A stretch of DNA of 48,241 bases. It comes from Planctomycetota bacterium. GTDB lineage: Bacteria > Planctomycetota > Planctomycetia > Gemmatales > Gemmataceae. This document shows positions 29,701 through 39,036 of the stretch, piece by piece (positions within the stretch are counted from its first letter, which is position 1; each line of letters opens with the position of its first letter). Under the pieces are notes generated by a model. It saw nothing but the letters and a program-made list of their open reading frames with translations. It had not been told where the DNA came from and did not search any database. Location: assembly GCA_029777335.1 (NCBI GenBank), contig JAKOSN010000128.1, positions 1-48,241 of the forward strand, in the 5' to 3' direction. The position numbers and the translations under genes were made by a program.

Positions 29701-30179
29701 TCGGTGCCAAACCCCGAGAGAATCACGCGGCGCCGATCGGCCTTGCCATCACCATCGGTATCGCTGAGATGAATCAGATCCGTACTATCCACCACATAGA
29801 CCCCGCCATCGCCCGGGGCGATCCCCGTGGGGATGAGCAAGCCTTCGGCAAAAACCGTGGTCCTGTCCGCCTTCCCGTCGCCGTTGGTGTCCTCAAGGAT
29901 AATGATCTTGTCGTTCTGCTTCTGGCCGGGCTTGAGCTGCGGATAGGCCTCGCTACAGGCGATCCACAATCGCCCCCTGGGATCGAAGCTCATCTGGATC
30001 GGCTTGGCCAGGAGCGGATCGGCGGCGAAGAGATTTACTTCAAAGCCCTCGGCGAGCTTGAAGGTCTTCCGTTCCAGTTCCGGGTCGGGATCGGGAACGC
30101 GCGCATCACGCTGCGCATGGACCGGCGTCGCTGCCCCAAGGAAAGACAGAACTCCGAGTAGAATGAACCAAGGCCTCAT
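26730..30179 (-). CDS. PVC-type secreted dehydrogenase/cytochrome c (CxxCH) protein
   Basis: An 1149-residue exported protein with a signal peptide (MRPWFILLGVLSFLGAATPVHA). Residues from about 35 to 390 form a beta-propeller like the putative membrane-bound dehydrogenase domain of planctomycetes, with Ca-binding-like DTNGDGKADR and DTDGDGKADR loops. A region of HEAT-like helical repeats follows (about 395-830). A small cytochrome c domain with a single haem site, CLKCH (C867, C870, H871), comes next, then a C-terminal beta region that may bind carbohydrate (about 1010-1149). These proteins probably oxidise sugars or polyols in the periplasm, though substrates are unproved. The ATG overlaps the stop of the SGNH-like gene in an ATGA, so the two are translated together. 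Confidence 0.9.
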   Translation of the reverse strand: MRPWFILLGVLSFLGAATPVHAQRDARVPDPDPELERKTFKLAEGFEVNLFAADPLLAKPIQMSFDPRGRLWIACSEAYPQLKPGQKQNDKIIILEDTNGDGKADRTTVFAEGLLIPTGIAPGDGGVYVVDSTDLIHLSDTDGDGKADRRRVILSGFGTEDTHHMVHSLRWGPDGMLYFNQSIYIHSHIETPHGPRRLGGGGTWQFRPETRQLEVFARGWVNPWGHHFDRWGVSFVTDGAGGEGINYVVPGASYPTAVGASRILHGLNPGTPKYCGLEILSGTHLPEDWRGSLITNDFRGHRVCRYVVKEDGAGYAAQEKTELIKSNHPAFRPVDVRMGPDGAIYIADWYNPIIQHGEVDFRDPRRDQTHGRIWRITAKGRPLVERPKLVDAKIEALLDALKQPEGWTRHQARRVLKERGAQAVLPALAKWVKALEGQAPTFEEQALEGLWTYQALDVVEPQLLKTLLNARNPQVRGAATRVLGAWQNRLDHPLELLAARVNDDHPRVRLEAVRALSTTPSAHAVEIAVQALSRPLDLWLDYALWLTVRDQQARWLPAFQKGALTFQGNIKGLTYALQAIGSREAVRPLVELVQKGKIPADSEEGVLGLIAALGEPGDLRLVFDLVLKDATPATRKTALLDGLAQAMRQRRVRPNGELTTLRPLFTRGEEGARAAALRLAGLWQVEALREGIVEQARARETPIALRQAAMDALVSLGDRKAVETLQEIIDQRGTAAEQRRLALVGLTALDTTAASGRVVAVLASDPKADPSEVITAFLQQKQGMPLLIAALKEKELPADVAKLAVRTARSTGRDTTALVDALTKAGKLTTAKRTLTPTELQQLVAEVAQTGDAARGEALFRRKDQLCLKCHAIAGAGGQVGPDLSSIGASAQVDYLIESLLLPNKAVKENYHATLVTTKKGQLYTGIKVRQTKTELVLRTAEDQELTIPLPSIEEQAPAASLMPEGLTDPLTRGELIDLVRFLSELGKIGPYQVSKARLVRRWQTLEPTREAYTAQSRQGTATVATEASWQTWSPAYSTVRGTLALDGLPKFTLRRALEKDMLEISHVRCQLDVTTPGKVNLLFNSPRGLKLWVDGQPVEVHKETALDLKTGLHTLTLTIDRRQRSEDLGIEVLELPGSRAQVRVVGGK

Positions 30180-31390
30180 TTCTGTCCCTCCTGTGCCGGA
30201 ACCAGTTCATAACGCTGAGAGACCGGCACACTCAGCCGGGCAATTTCCTTTTCCGCTTTTTCAATCAGTGGATCAAACTGAGGAATCTCACGGGCGTTCT
30301 GGCCCTGCTCGTGCTTGCGGAACCCAAAGAGATAGGTCTCGTTCTGCGGGCGCCAGCGATGGAAGTAGAGGAGATTCTTGGCGCGAATCGCCTGACGAAG
30401 TTGCTCGGCCTGGGCAAACTCGGGGCCCTGCGTCAGCGCAACTCCCTTGCCCCAGGCGGCGGCGGGTGCCGTGGCGACCACCGTGCCATCGATCTTGAGG
30501 GTGTACTTGCCGTCGGCCAGCCCTTGCACACGCAGGATGCGTTCATGCCCCGGGAGGGCACGCGGAGCGTTTCCCTTCGTGGGATTCAGGGGGAAAGGCA
30601 AGGCGAAATCCGTTACCTCGAAGCGGAGCGGATTGGTCGATTGGGGTGCCACCTTGGCCCCGGTCGCTGAGGTTAGCCGACCAACCTGCAGATCGAGTTC
30701 CCAGCGCTGAGAGGGAAGGGCAAACCCCTGTTCGAGGGCCGCCGTCGTCCGCCAGTAGCCGAAGTCAGTCAGATGCATGCCATCGTCGGTCAGCGGAGGG
30801 CCCTTCGGATCAGCCTTTACCAGAGTATACAGATCGATAAAAACCAGTTTTTCGCGCGCGGCCATCTTGCGCAGGGCGTCGCTGTAGAGCCGCAGATTCT
30901 CGTTCTGGGGGGTGGGATCGGGGAGCGGAGCGCCCAGGTTCTCGTGCTTCAGCGGAGAGAGGAGCACCAGACGCGCCTGGGTTGGCGCCAGGGTAGTGAG
31001 GAGAACCTTGAGTTGCGCCTCGAACCTCGGCAACCCTTCCTTTCCTTCAAACGCCTCGTTGGTGCCATAGCCGAGGAGGATCACCGTGGGCTTGAGCGCG
31101 AGCACATGTTCCTTGAGATGGCGGAACCCATCCGCGGGGCTGCCAAAACGGGCGCGCGCCTCGCCCCACACCGTGTCGCCGCTCCAGCCCAGGTTGCGAA
31201 AACTGATCGCCTGCTGCGGAGCGCGCGCGCTCAGGAGTTGTTCCCAGTAGCCATAACGCTGTTCGCGTTCAATCAGGGTGTTGCCCAGGAAAACAACGCG
31301 ATCCCCTTCCTTGAGCGTAAAGGGATCCGCCGCCCGCCCTGGCTGAGTCAGCAGGAGGACGAGAAAAACGATCGGCAAAGTACGTTTCAT
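30176..31390 (-). CDS. SGNH/GDSL-like protein lacking the nucleophilic serine
   Basis: A 404-residue exported protein (signal MKRTLPIVFLVLLLTQPGRA). The fold of an SGNH hydrolase is visible: block II NLGWSGDTVWGEAR (G68/G71), block III GYGTNEAF (N111) and block V DDGMHLTDFG (D203, H206). Block I, where the catalytic Ser should be, reads VVFLGNTLIE, so Thr38 stands in the Ser position. It could be inactive, use Thr, or be a binding module. A second half (about 220-404) has no clear motif. Its stop overlaps the start of the PVC cytochrome gene (ATGA at 30176-30179), so the two form a fixed pair. The gene begins an operon and diverges from the CBM9-like gene. Confidence 0.85.
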   Translation of the reverse strand: MKRTLPIVFLVLLLTQPGRAADPFTLKEGDRVVFLGNTLIEREQRYGYWEQLLSARAPQQAISFRNLGWSGDTVWGEARARFGSPADGFRHLKEHVLALKPTVILLGYGTNEAFEGKEGLPRFEAQLKVLLTTLAPTQARLVLLSPLKHENLGAPLPDPTPQNENLRLYSDALRKMAAREKLVFIDLYTLVKADPKGPPLTDDGMHLTDFGYWRTTAALEQGFALPSQRWELDLQVGRLTSATGAKVAPQSTNPLRFEVTDFALPFPLNPTKGNAPRALPGHERILRVQGLADGKYTLKIDGTVVATAPAAAWGKGVALTQGPEFAQAEQLRQAIRAKNLLYFHRWRPQNETYLFGFRKHEQGQNAREIPQFDPLIEKAEKEIARLSVPVSQRYELVPAQEGQK

Positions 31391-31639
31391 GAAGCTCCTC
31401 GCGCGGGAGGGTGGGAGAGATCATCGGTGGAGGCACTGTTGCGGACGCCGCGAGGGACGTCTCCTTTCTCGATGGTAGCGGGTTCCGTCGGCAGAGCAAG
31501 CAGTTTTCGCTGCGTTTGCTCGATGTCTCTGCGCGCGAGCGACCTCTCGGGTGCATCCCTGGGGCTGGCAGTCGTATCATGGTGAGGGGAACGAGAACGA
31601 GCGGAACCCGGTTCAGATCTGTGTGCGAGGAGAGCAACG

Positions 31640-32752
31640 GTGACCATACGCGGCTGGATTGGTCTGGGTGTGTTGCTGGCGATCTTGCTGGGATTGATCT
31701 TGCTGGTGCCCTCAACGCCGGAAGCCGAACCGGCGGCAGAACCCTTTGTCGATCACTCGCATCCTCCCCCTCGCGGCTATGTGTGCGCGCGCGCTCCAGG
31801 GCCGATCCGCATCGATGGCCGACTTGATGAAGCGGCCTGGGCAGCGGTCCCGTGGAGCGAGCCGTTTGTGGACATCGAAGGCGACCGAAAACCCGCACCG
31901 CGCCATCGGACCCGGATGAAGATGCTCTGGGATGAGCGCCATCTCTACCTCGCCGCGGAGTTGACCGAGCCGCACGTCTGGGGCACGTTGACGCAGCACG
32001 ATGCGGTGATCTTTCACGATAACGATTTCGAGGTGTTTCTCGATCCCGATGGTGATAGCCACCTGTACGCGGAACTGGAGTTGAATGCGCTGAACACCAC
32101 CTGGGATCTGCTGCTGTCCAAACCATACAAGGATGGGGGGCGCGCGATCGATGCCTGGGAAATCACCGGGTTGCAGACCGCGGTCCACGTCAACGGCACC
32201 TGCAACGATCCGCGTGATCAGGATCGCGGCTGGACCGTCGAAATCGCCTGGCCCTGGAAGGGACTCAAGGAGCTCAGTGCGGTGCCAATCCCGCCGCGTC
32301 AGGGCGATCAATGGCGCATCAACTTTTCGCGGGTGGAGTGGGAACACGAGTTAGCGGAGGGGAAATATCGCAAAGTAGCGGGGAAGCGCGAGGACAACTG
32401 GGTGTGGTCGCCTCAGGGAGTCATCGACATGCATCGCCCGGAGCGCTGGGGCGTGGTGCAGTTCAGCACGGCGCCGCCAGGGACCGACCGTTACCATGCC
32501 GATCCCGCGCTCTCCGCTCGCGATCTGCTCCACCAGATTTATTACGCCCAGCAGGAGTATCGCAAAACAAACGGCAGCTGGGCACCAAGCCTGAGAAGAC
32601 TGGGCTTATCGCACCTGGGGCGTACCGCGCTGGGACCGGTGCGTCTGGAAATCACCGCGACCAGTTTCGAGGCCAGCGTGGCGGCTCCGCAGAGTGACAC
32701 GAAACCGCGTCGGTGGCACATCCGCAGCGATGCCCGGATCTGGAGTGAGTAG
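31640..32752 (+). CDS. Membrane-anchored CBM9-like (DOMON-type) protein
   Basis: A 370-residue protein with one N-terminal membrane segment (about 5-24, IGLGVLLAILLGLILLV) followed by a carbohydrate-binding family 9-like domain. The domain is marked by IRIDGRLDEAAWAAVPW, MLWDERHLYLAAEL, DNDFEVFLDPDGD, and RGWTVEIAWPWKGL. These domains bind sugars or haem; no catalytic residues are visible. A short C-terminal part (about 290-370) has no recognised fold. The start is GTG (31640) with GAGGAGAG just ahead. It diverges from the SGNH-like gene across 249 bases in which I see nothing else, and converges with the alpha-2-macroglobulin gene. Confidence 0.82.
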   Translation: MTIRGWIGLGVLLAILLGLILLVPSTPEAEPAAEPFVDHSHPPPRGYVCARAPGPIRIDGRLDEAAWAAVPWSEPFVDIEGDRKPAPRHRTRMKMLWDERHLYLAAELTEPHVWGTLTQHDAVIFHDNDFEVFLDPDGDSHLYAELELNALNTTWDLLLSKPYKDGGRAIDAWEITGLQTAVHVNGTCNDPRDQDRGWTVEIAWPWKGLKELSAVPIPPRQGDQWRINFSRVEWEHELAEGKYRKVAGKREDNWVWSPQGVIDMHRPERWGVVQFSTAPPGTDRYHADPALSARDLLHQIYYAQQEYRKTNGSWAPSLRRLGLSHLGRTALGPVRLEITATSFEASVAAPQSDTKPRRWHIRSDARIWSE

Positions 32753-32779
32753 GTAGTCCGCGCAGTGCCAGGAGAGCAA

Positions 32780-32830
32780 AACCCCCGAAGGGAAAGTACG
32801 GAGATCTCCCGCGCTCTCCCTCCGGGGGTT
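32780..32830. terminator. Bidirectional terminator-like stem-loop
   Basis: AACCCCCG (32780-32787) pairs with CGGGGGTT (32823-32830), and AGGGA (32789-32793) with TCCCT (32817-32821), with one mismatch between the two stems. It lies between the stops of the CBM9-like gene and the alpha-2-macroglobulin gene. Confidence 0.7.
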
Positions 32831-32850
32831 AACCGATCCGAACCGCGTGA

Positions 32851-35800
32851 TCAATCCTCGATGATCAGCTTGATCTCATCGGAATTGCCCTTCAGTTCGG
32901 GAGCATACATCGCCGAGGCACGGGTCGGCAGAGCGCTGAACCGGCCTGGAATCTCAGCCCGCATCCGATAGCTGACGCTGTGCTTGCCGCGCGCCAGGGC
33001 CCGCACGAAGAAGCTGACGCGATCGTCACGCAGCTCCATGTACGCGCCCAGGTCGTTGGCGTTGTAACCACTGCGGACCAGCATCGCCTCGAACCCGGCT
33101 GGTTTCATGTCCTCGAAGATCAGGTATTCGTAGTCGTTCTTGCTGTCGATCTCCAGTTCGATCTCGACCAGATCCCCGCTCTTCAACTGCGCCAGATTCT
33201 TCAGTTCGGTGCGTTCGTACTTCTCCACCTTCTGATCCGCCGCCTGCCCGCGTGAGCCCGGCACCTTGATGGTTTTGTCCACGCGCGTCAGCTTGTAATA
33301 CTTGCGGTTCACCTTCACCTCAAGACCGGCCCGAGTGATGTGGTCTTCCAGGGTGAAGTTGGTCAGGTAGGCGTTGAAGTAGACCGCGCCCGTTCCCTTC
33401 TTCTTGATCTCCACCGTGTGCTTGCCGTCGAGAACCGCATCGCCCACAAGCACAAAGCGGTTGTCGAAGGTGAAGAGGTTGGACTTATCGACCTTCACTT
33501 CCTTCTGCTTTTTGCCGTCGAGCCAGACCTCGATCGTCAGGTCGGGGCGATCCTCGCCGCTGGCCTTCAGGTAATCGGCCATCGCCTCGATGCAGATGGC
33601 GGTATCGCGCGTGCTGTTCCAGTAGGTCGCGTGCTTGCGGTTGTTGAGGAGATACTTCACCAATCCGGCGGCCTTCTCATCCTTGGGATTGGTCCGCGTC
33701 AACAGCTTGAGATAGTAGGCATTGGCCTCGATCTCGCTGCCATACCAGCACCACCAGTAGTTGTCGCCTGGCAGTTTCAGGTAGGTCGTCTGGTTCTCGT
33801 TATCCTGCACGGCATACTGCTCGATGTTCTTGAGGATCATCGCCAGTTTGTCGGCCTGCTGATCCTTGTGCAAGGCGAGACCGAACATCGCCTTGGCGTA
33901 GACAGCCAGCTTGGTGCGGTCGCGGTAGAGGAAGTCGCGCATCTCGTTGCTGGACAGGCCGGCATCCACGAGCACCATGTTCACCAGGGCGTCGACGTTG
34001 TCGGCGTGGTCCTTCCAGGGATTGATCTTCCCGGTCGCATTTTGAAGTTTACGGATCTCATTTGCCTGGTAGGCTTGCAGCCAGGCGATCCCTCGCTCCA
34101 GCACGCCGGGGACGATGGCGACATCGTTCTGCTTGGCGAGTTGCAGCCCGTGCACCACCACGGCGGTGGTGTGCGGATAGGAGTGCTCGCCCCAGCCAGA
34201 GAACCAGCCCCAGCCGCCGTCGGTGCACTGCATCTCGGTCAAGCGCTGCACCCCAGCGACCGACATCTTCTTCACCTCGTCCTCGTTGAAGACGGGATTC
34301 CGTTCAAAGCGCTTCCACCCCTTGGCACGTTCCTTGTCGTCGCCGATCTCCTGACTGTTGAGGTTGGTCCGTTTCTTCTCGATCTCCTTCAAATCGAGCT
34401 TCATCTCCTGCAGAATGTGCTGGGTGATGACCGTTGGCAGGAAGCGATTGAGCGTTTGCTCGGTGCAGCCATAGGGATAGTCCACCATGTAGGGGAGCGC
34501 ATCGACCATGGCGCCGGCAAGCGTCGGCGAGTAACGCACTTCCAGCCGCGATTCATTGATACGGCGTTCCCTGGGCACCGTGATGGTGATCTGGCTGGCA
34601 TCCTTGTCGGGCCGCACCACGCCGGAGAACGAATCCATCTTGAGCATCCCGTGAACATGACAGGGGAAGCTCATCTGCATGGCGTCGGATTCCTGATCGC
34701 TGATCGCCTTCATCCGAACGATGGCCTGGCCCTCGTGTTTGACATCCACGCGCCAGTCAACGCGTTTTTCGCTGTTGGCGGGGATCAGCACCTGCTGGGT
34801 GGCATCGCCGCGGAGGGCCAGGGTCGCCCCTTCCAGTTCGAGCGAAACCTTCACCATCTTGTTGGACTTGAGATAGTTGTGCACGTTGGCGGACAGAACC
34901 ACCTCGTCCTTCTCAACAAAGAAACGCGGAGCTTGCAGGCGCACCAGGAGATCCTTGCGCGTGACCACCTCGGCCGAGCCTTCGCCCACCTTGCTGCCCT
35001 GGCCCATGGCCCAGACCTTGACCTTCCAGCCGGTCAGGTTCTCGGGCATGTTGAAGGACACCTCGGCGATTCCCTCCTTGTTGGTGGTCAGCGAAGAGGA
35101 CCAGAAGGCGGTGTCGGCAAAATTCTTGCGTACCGCCGGCTCGGGACCGACGACGGGCTCGGTGACTGCCCCCGGTTCGCCTCCCTGCGCCGCTTGCTGG
35201 CGTTCGCCCTTGGCTGTGGGCAAGCCGTCTCCCGGGAGACCCTCGCGGCCATCCGCGGCGTGCTTCCCTCCACTACCCCCGAAGCCGCCCGGACCGCCGA
35301 GCGCCGGGGGCGCCATCAGGTCTGCCCTCGACTCCTTCGCTTTATCCTCCCCACGATCGCCCTTCCTGGCAGCCAGTTCTTCCACCACGGTCGCGCCGAA
35401 GACACCCAGGTTGGACATGCCGATCTCGCTGTGCCGCAGCAGATTGCCAAACCAGTGGTTCAGACTGCTCTCGGTGGTGGGGTAATGGTGGCGGCGCCAC
35501 TTCCAGAAGAACTCACGAATCTCCGGCACGTTGGATCCGCCAGCGATGTACTCGACGCTGCGATCGTACACGCTGAGTACCGTCGAGCCGACAAACGGCT
35601 TCCCTTGCAGATCGGTCAACTTGACTTTTACCGCGGCCTTTTGCCCCGGCTTGTACTCCTTCTCCGAGGGCAGAACCTCGACATTGAGGATCCGTTTTTC
35701 CGGCGGAACCACCACCTCGCGCGTTTCGGTGTAGAGACGTCCGCCATGGATCGTCACCGCTTCGATGAAGAAATTCGGCATGTCCTTCTGCAGGACCGCC

Positions 35801-38800
35801 ACTTCCTGCTCGATGCTCTTGCCCGTCAACCGCAGCACCTTCGGTTCCAGATAGATGCCATTGGTCGGACGCACAAAGAGGAGCACCGTGCCATTGTTCT
35901 GGTCGGTGTTGACCAGCAACTTGACCTTGTCCCCGGGGGCATATTCCCGCTTGTCGGTGATCAATTCCAGATCGTTGAAGCGGTAGTTGCTCCCATCGAA
36001 CCCTTCCCCCTGGATGATAAAGAGATATCCGCCCTCAATGGTGTGCTTCTTGCTGTCGGTCAGCTTGTAGGAAAGGCGATACTGGCCTGCCTTCATCGCC
36101 TTCATCTGCTGCTGGGCCATCCCCTCGACATTGGTGTCGAGTTTCCACGTTTCGGCGGCCGTCTCCACTGGCTGATTCTTGTCGTTGTAGGTGATGCGAT
36201 AGAGGGTCAGCAGCCCCTTGCCCTCGACCGGTTTTTGATCGAGCGTCTGGGCGCGGAAGCTGGCCTTGATGGCATCGCCAACGCGGTAATGCCCGCGATC
36301 CACCCAGGTGAAGACCTTGAACGGCTGCCGCGACACCAGGACATCGCCCGTGCCCACAATGGTGCGGCGCGATTCATCCACCACCTCGGCGGTGATCGAA
36401 TACTTGTGATCCTGATTGCCGTGCAGCGCCTTGGCCGGGGCGGTGTCGATGTCAAACTTCACCAGGCCATCCGGGCCAATGGGCACCTCGTTCTCCAGAA
36501 CCACCTCGGGCTGTTCGCGCGGGCCACGATCCCACCAGATGGGCGTCGGGCACTTGCAACCCCACTCGGCCCAGCCGGGATACCAGACATAATCGCGCGC
36601 AAACCACCAGTATCCGGAGCCATAGAACCAGTCCCACACACCGCGCGGATACCAGGTATTGCTGTAGCTGGAGCGCAGCACCTTGTACTTGACCTTGGCG
36701 CTCGTCACCGGGGCGCCGAAATAGTACCTGGCCTGAATGGTGGCGGTTACCTTCTCACCCAGGCGCACCGGTTCCTTGGGCGCCTCGACCGTCACCTCGA
36801 ACTCGGGCTTCTTGTATTCCTCGACGCGGAAGCTCGAACCGCCGTAGTTGAGAACCTGCAGGCCATAGACACCCAGCGTGGCGTCAGACGGCAAGGCGAA
36901 TTCCCCGGCCAGCCCGCCGTAGTCATCGGTGGTGAACTGCTTCTCCAGAACCTTTTCGCCCTTGGGATTGTTGATGCGAACGGTGTAGTTCTTGTTCGCA
37001 AAGGGCGAGTTGTCTTGCTGGTCGTACTTGGCCTGGCCAATCCACACCTTGAACTGCACCGTCTGGAGCGGACGGTAGACCGGCCGATCGGTCATCACAA
37101 AGACCTTGGTCTGATTGTACTCGGGGTCATAAATCGAGTTGTACCAGACCCCCGTGAAGCCAAGGTAGGCGAAGCGATCCGCTCCCCCTTGCCCGTCCCT
37201 GGCCTTGCGTGCGATTAGCAGCCACTGGTGATCCTGGGGTTGCTTGCTGTTATCGAGCAGGATCTGCCCCTGGGCATCGGTCAGCTCGGCGAAGTTGGTG
37301 GTATCGATGCGCCACTGCGGCTTGTTGGGCTGCACCGGCACCTGCTTCCAACCGAAGAACTCGACATTGGCCCTGGCTACCGGCGCGCCATCGATCGCAT
37401 CGGCGACAAAGTAGTACACCTTCCGATCCAGGATTTTCTTGACGAGGATGGTGTCGTTCAGCCAGACAATAATGCGGCTGATGTTGCCACCTTCCATCTT
37501 GGCGGTCAGCAGATAGGCACCCGGCTTGAGCAACGGCGTGGTGACGGTAACGCGGTCATCGACGTGGTCGGGACGCGGTTTGAGCGCCAGGTCCCAGCCG
37601 GCCACCTTTTCGCCCACGTACTGCTGTTGATTCTGTTCCACCAGCCGATAGCCGATGTTGCCGATGTTCATCCGATTCCAGTCGAGTTGGCCGGGATTGC
37701 CCTTCAGATAGGCTTTGACATCGTCGAGCAGCTTGGAAACCTTGATGGCGTGGGCTTCAAAAGTCACCTTGTGACCGTTGCGGAAGCGGAAATCGACCAC
37801 CCCCCTGGTGCCGGCGGCCTGAGGTTGACCCGCCTCGAAACGACCCCAGTTGCCGACGATCTGATCAAGTCGTTGCTGCCGATGTTTGTTGTCGCTCGGA
37901 CCATACTCGGCGATGGCTTTCTTCCACGCCTCCGCCGCCTTGACGTACTGGCGCCGATCCTCGAATTCCTGCGCCAGAGCATCGCGTGCCTGTTCGCCCG
38001 AGGTACTTTTGCCACGGGCGGCGACCCGTTCGTAAATCTTGATCCAGTTGAACTCATCGGGGAGCGCAAAGCGTTTGATGCCGGTCGCCAGGCGAGCAAT
38101 CGTCTCGGTATCCTTCAGGGTGTGCAGAGCATAGGTCCCGCTGCTGTCCTTGTCGGTGTCGTCGCTGCGGAAGCCGTAGCCATGGCGAGCCATCGTCTGC
38201 ACGCCCAGTTCCTGGCGCATGAAGTTGGCGAAGATCATGTCGATCTCGCTCTGGCGGCTGGGAGCGAACTCCGCCGCCTGAGTCAGCATCCAGCGCCAGC
38301 GTTCGCCGTCGCTCTGAGCCTTGGAATAGCTCCCGGGGGTGTGGTACAGGACGGGGTTGCCCTCGGCATCGACCGGGGCTCCCTGGGTCGACGACCCGCG
38401 GTAATAGTAGCGATAACCCTCATCGTAATCGGGGAGTTGGCCCAGGTCGGTCAAATACTGTAAGCGCCACGATTCATGCCAACCCGCGCCATTGAGAAGG
38501 AGGTTGGCAAAGTTGAGGTGATAATCCGCCAGGGCGGTCTTGTCGGTCTCGGGTTTGGTCAGGGGCAGGGCGGCGTTCATCAGCTGGAGGGCGCGGACCC
38601 GATCGCGCTGGAAGGCGTTGACATAACGTCCCCCGCCGCGCTTGTAGCCGCGATAGAACTTGCCCGCCACGATGTACCCATAATGCTCGGTATTGGCGTA
38701 ACTCAGCGCGGCGGTTTGCAGCAAGCGCCAGTTCTTCTGGTGCACCGCGATCACGGCTTCGCGGAAATCGTCGATCTCATCCACACGGCCCAGTTGTTGC

Positions 38801-39036
38801 AAACAGCTGATCCCCAGATTGAGATCGCTGCCCACCTTGAGCGGATCGTTCTGCGGATCGAGAGCGAGTTTCCGCAGTCCCTCGTACGCATCCTTGTAAT
38901 TGCCGGCGTGATAGGCTTTGGTCAGATTGTCGCGTTGCGGTTGCAGCGTTGGTCGATCGGCTGCCCACAACCAGGCCACTCCCACCAGGCAGGTGAGAGC
39001 GACCGCGAGGCTACCTACTTTTCGCTTCCCTCGCAT
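32851..39036 (-). CDS. Alpha-2-macroglobulin family protein with thioester
   Basis: A 2061-residue exported protein (signal in MRGKRKVGSLAVALTCLVGV, then WLWAAD). The first about 400 residues look helical and repeat-like. Macroglobulin-type strands follow, including DRPVYRPLQTVQFKVW. A Gly-rich, charged linker (about 1218-1310, with GGPGGFGGSGG) is in the bait-region position, just ahead of the NFADTAFW domain. The thioester is present as YGCTEQ (C1524, Q1527), in the helical toroid domain, and a receptor-binding-like domain ends the chain. It should trap proteases by covalent attachment after bait cleavage. A Trp-rich insert (about 800-835) is unusual. No PBP1C gene, the usual partner in proteobacteria, is near. 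The ATG at 39036 is chosen because GAGGGAG precedes it. Confidence 0.93.
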   Translation of the reverse strand: MRGKRKVGSLAVALTCLVGVAWLWAADRPTLQPQRDNLTKAYHAGNYKDAYEGLRKLALDPQNDPLKVGSDLNLGISCLQQLGRVDEIDDFREAVIAVHQKNWRLLQTAALSYANTEHYGYIVAGKFYRGYKRGGGRYVNAFQRDRVRALQLMNAALPLTKPETDKTALADYHLNFANLLLNGAGWHESWRLQYLTDLGQLPDYDEGYRYYYRGSSTQGAPVDAEGNPVLYHTPGSYSKAQSDGERWRWMLTQAAEFAPSRQSEIDMIFANFMRQELGVQTMARHGYGFRSDDTDKDSSGTYALHTLKDTETIARLATGIKRFALPDEFNWIKIYERVAARGKSTSGEQARDALAQEFEDRRQYVKAAEAWKKAIAEYGPSDNKHRQQRLDQIVGNWGRFEAGQPQAAGTRGVVDFRFRNGHKVTFEAHAIKVSKLLDDVKAYLKGNPGQLDWNRMNIGNIGYRLVEQNQQQYVGEKVAGWDLALKPRPDHVDDRVTVTTPLLKPGAYLLTAKMEGGNISRIIVWLNDTILVKKILDRKVYYFVADAIDGAPVARANVEFFGWKQVPVQPNKPQWRIDTTNFAELTDAQGQILLDNSKQPQDHQWLLIARKARDGQGGADRFAYLGFTGVWYNSIYDPEYNQTKVFVMTDRPVYRPLQTVQFKVWIGQAKYDQQDNSPFANKNYTVRINNPKGEKVLEKQFTTDDYGGLAGEFALPSDATLGVYGLQVLNYGGSSFRVEEYKKPEFEVTVEAPKEPVRLGEKVTATIQARYYFGAPVTSAKVKYKVLRSSYSNTWYPRGVWDWFYGSGYWWFARDYVWYPGWAEWGCKCPTPIWWDRGPREQPEVVLENEVPIGPDGLVKFDIDTAPAKALHGNQDHKYSITAEVVDESRRTIVGTGDVLVSRQPFKVFTWVDRGHYRVGDAIKASFRAQTLDQKPVEGKGLLTLYRITYNDKNQPVETAAETWKLDTNVEGMAQQQMKAMKAGQYRLSYKLTDSKKHTIEGGYLFIIQGEGFDGSNYRFNDLELITDKREYAPGDKVKLLVNTDQNNGTVLLFVRPTNGIYLEPKVLRLTGKSIEQEVAVLQKDMPNFFIEAVTIHGGRLYTETREVVVPPEKRILNVEVLPSEKEYKPGQKAAVKVKLTDLQGKPFVGSTVLSVYDRSVEYIAGGSNVPEIREFFWKWRRHHYPTTESSLNHWFGNLLRHSEIGMSNLGVFGATVVEELAARKGDRGEDKAKESRADLMAPPALGGPGGFGGSGGKHAADGREGLPGDGLPTAKGERQQAAQGGEPGAVTEPVVGPEPAVRKNFADTAFWSSSLTTNKEGIAEVSFNMPENLTGWKVKVWAMGQGSKVGEGSAEVVTRKDLLVRLQAPRFFVEKDEVVLSANVHNYLKSNKMVKVSLELEGATLALRGDATQQVLIPANSEKRVDWRVDVKHEGQAIVRMKAISDQESDAMQMSFPCHVHGMLKMDSFSGVVRPDKDASQITITVPRERRINESRLEVRYSPTLAGAMVDALPYMVDYPYGCTEQTLNRFLPTVITQHILQEMKLDLKEIEKKRTNLNSQEIGDDKERAKGWKRFERNPVFNEDEVKKMSVAGVQRLTEMQCTDGGWGWFSGWGEHSYPHTTAVVVHGLQLAKQNDVAIVPGVLERGIAWLQAYQANEIRKLQNATGKINPWKDHADNVDALVNMVLVDAGLSSNEMRDFLYRDRTKLAVYAKAMFGLALHKDQQADKLAMILKNIEQYAVQDNENQTTYLKLPGDNYWWCWYGSEIEANAYYLKLLTRTNPKDEKAAGLVKYLLNNRKHATYWNSTRDTAICIEAMADYLKASGEDRPDLTIEVWLDGKKQKEVKVDKSNLFTFDNRFVLVGDAVLDGKHTVEIKKKGTGAVYFNAYLTNFTLEDHITRAGLEVKVNRKYYKLTRVDKTIKVPGSRGQAADQKVEKYERTELKNLAQLKSGDLVEIELEIDSKNDYEYLIFEDMKPAGFEAMLVRSGYNANDLGAYMELRDDRVSFFVRALARGKHSVSYRMRAEIPGRFSALPTRASAMYAPELKGNSDEIKLIIED

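Noticed and set aside
33340..37218. A 1292-codon plus-strand open frame opposite the alpha-2-macroglobulin gene
   Set aside because: It is the antisense of a well-supported gene in a GC-rich genome, shows no family motifs and is rich in His, Gly and Arg as such shadows are.
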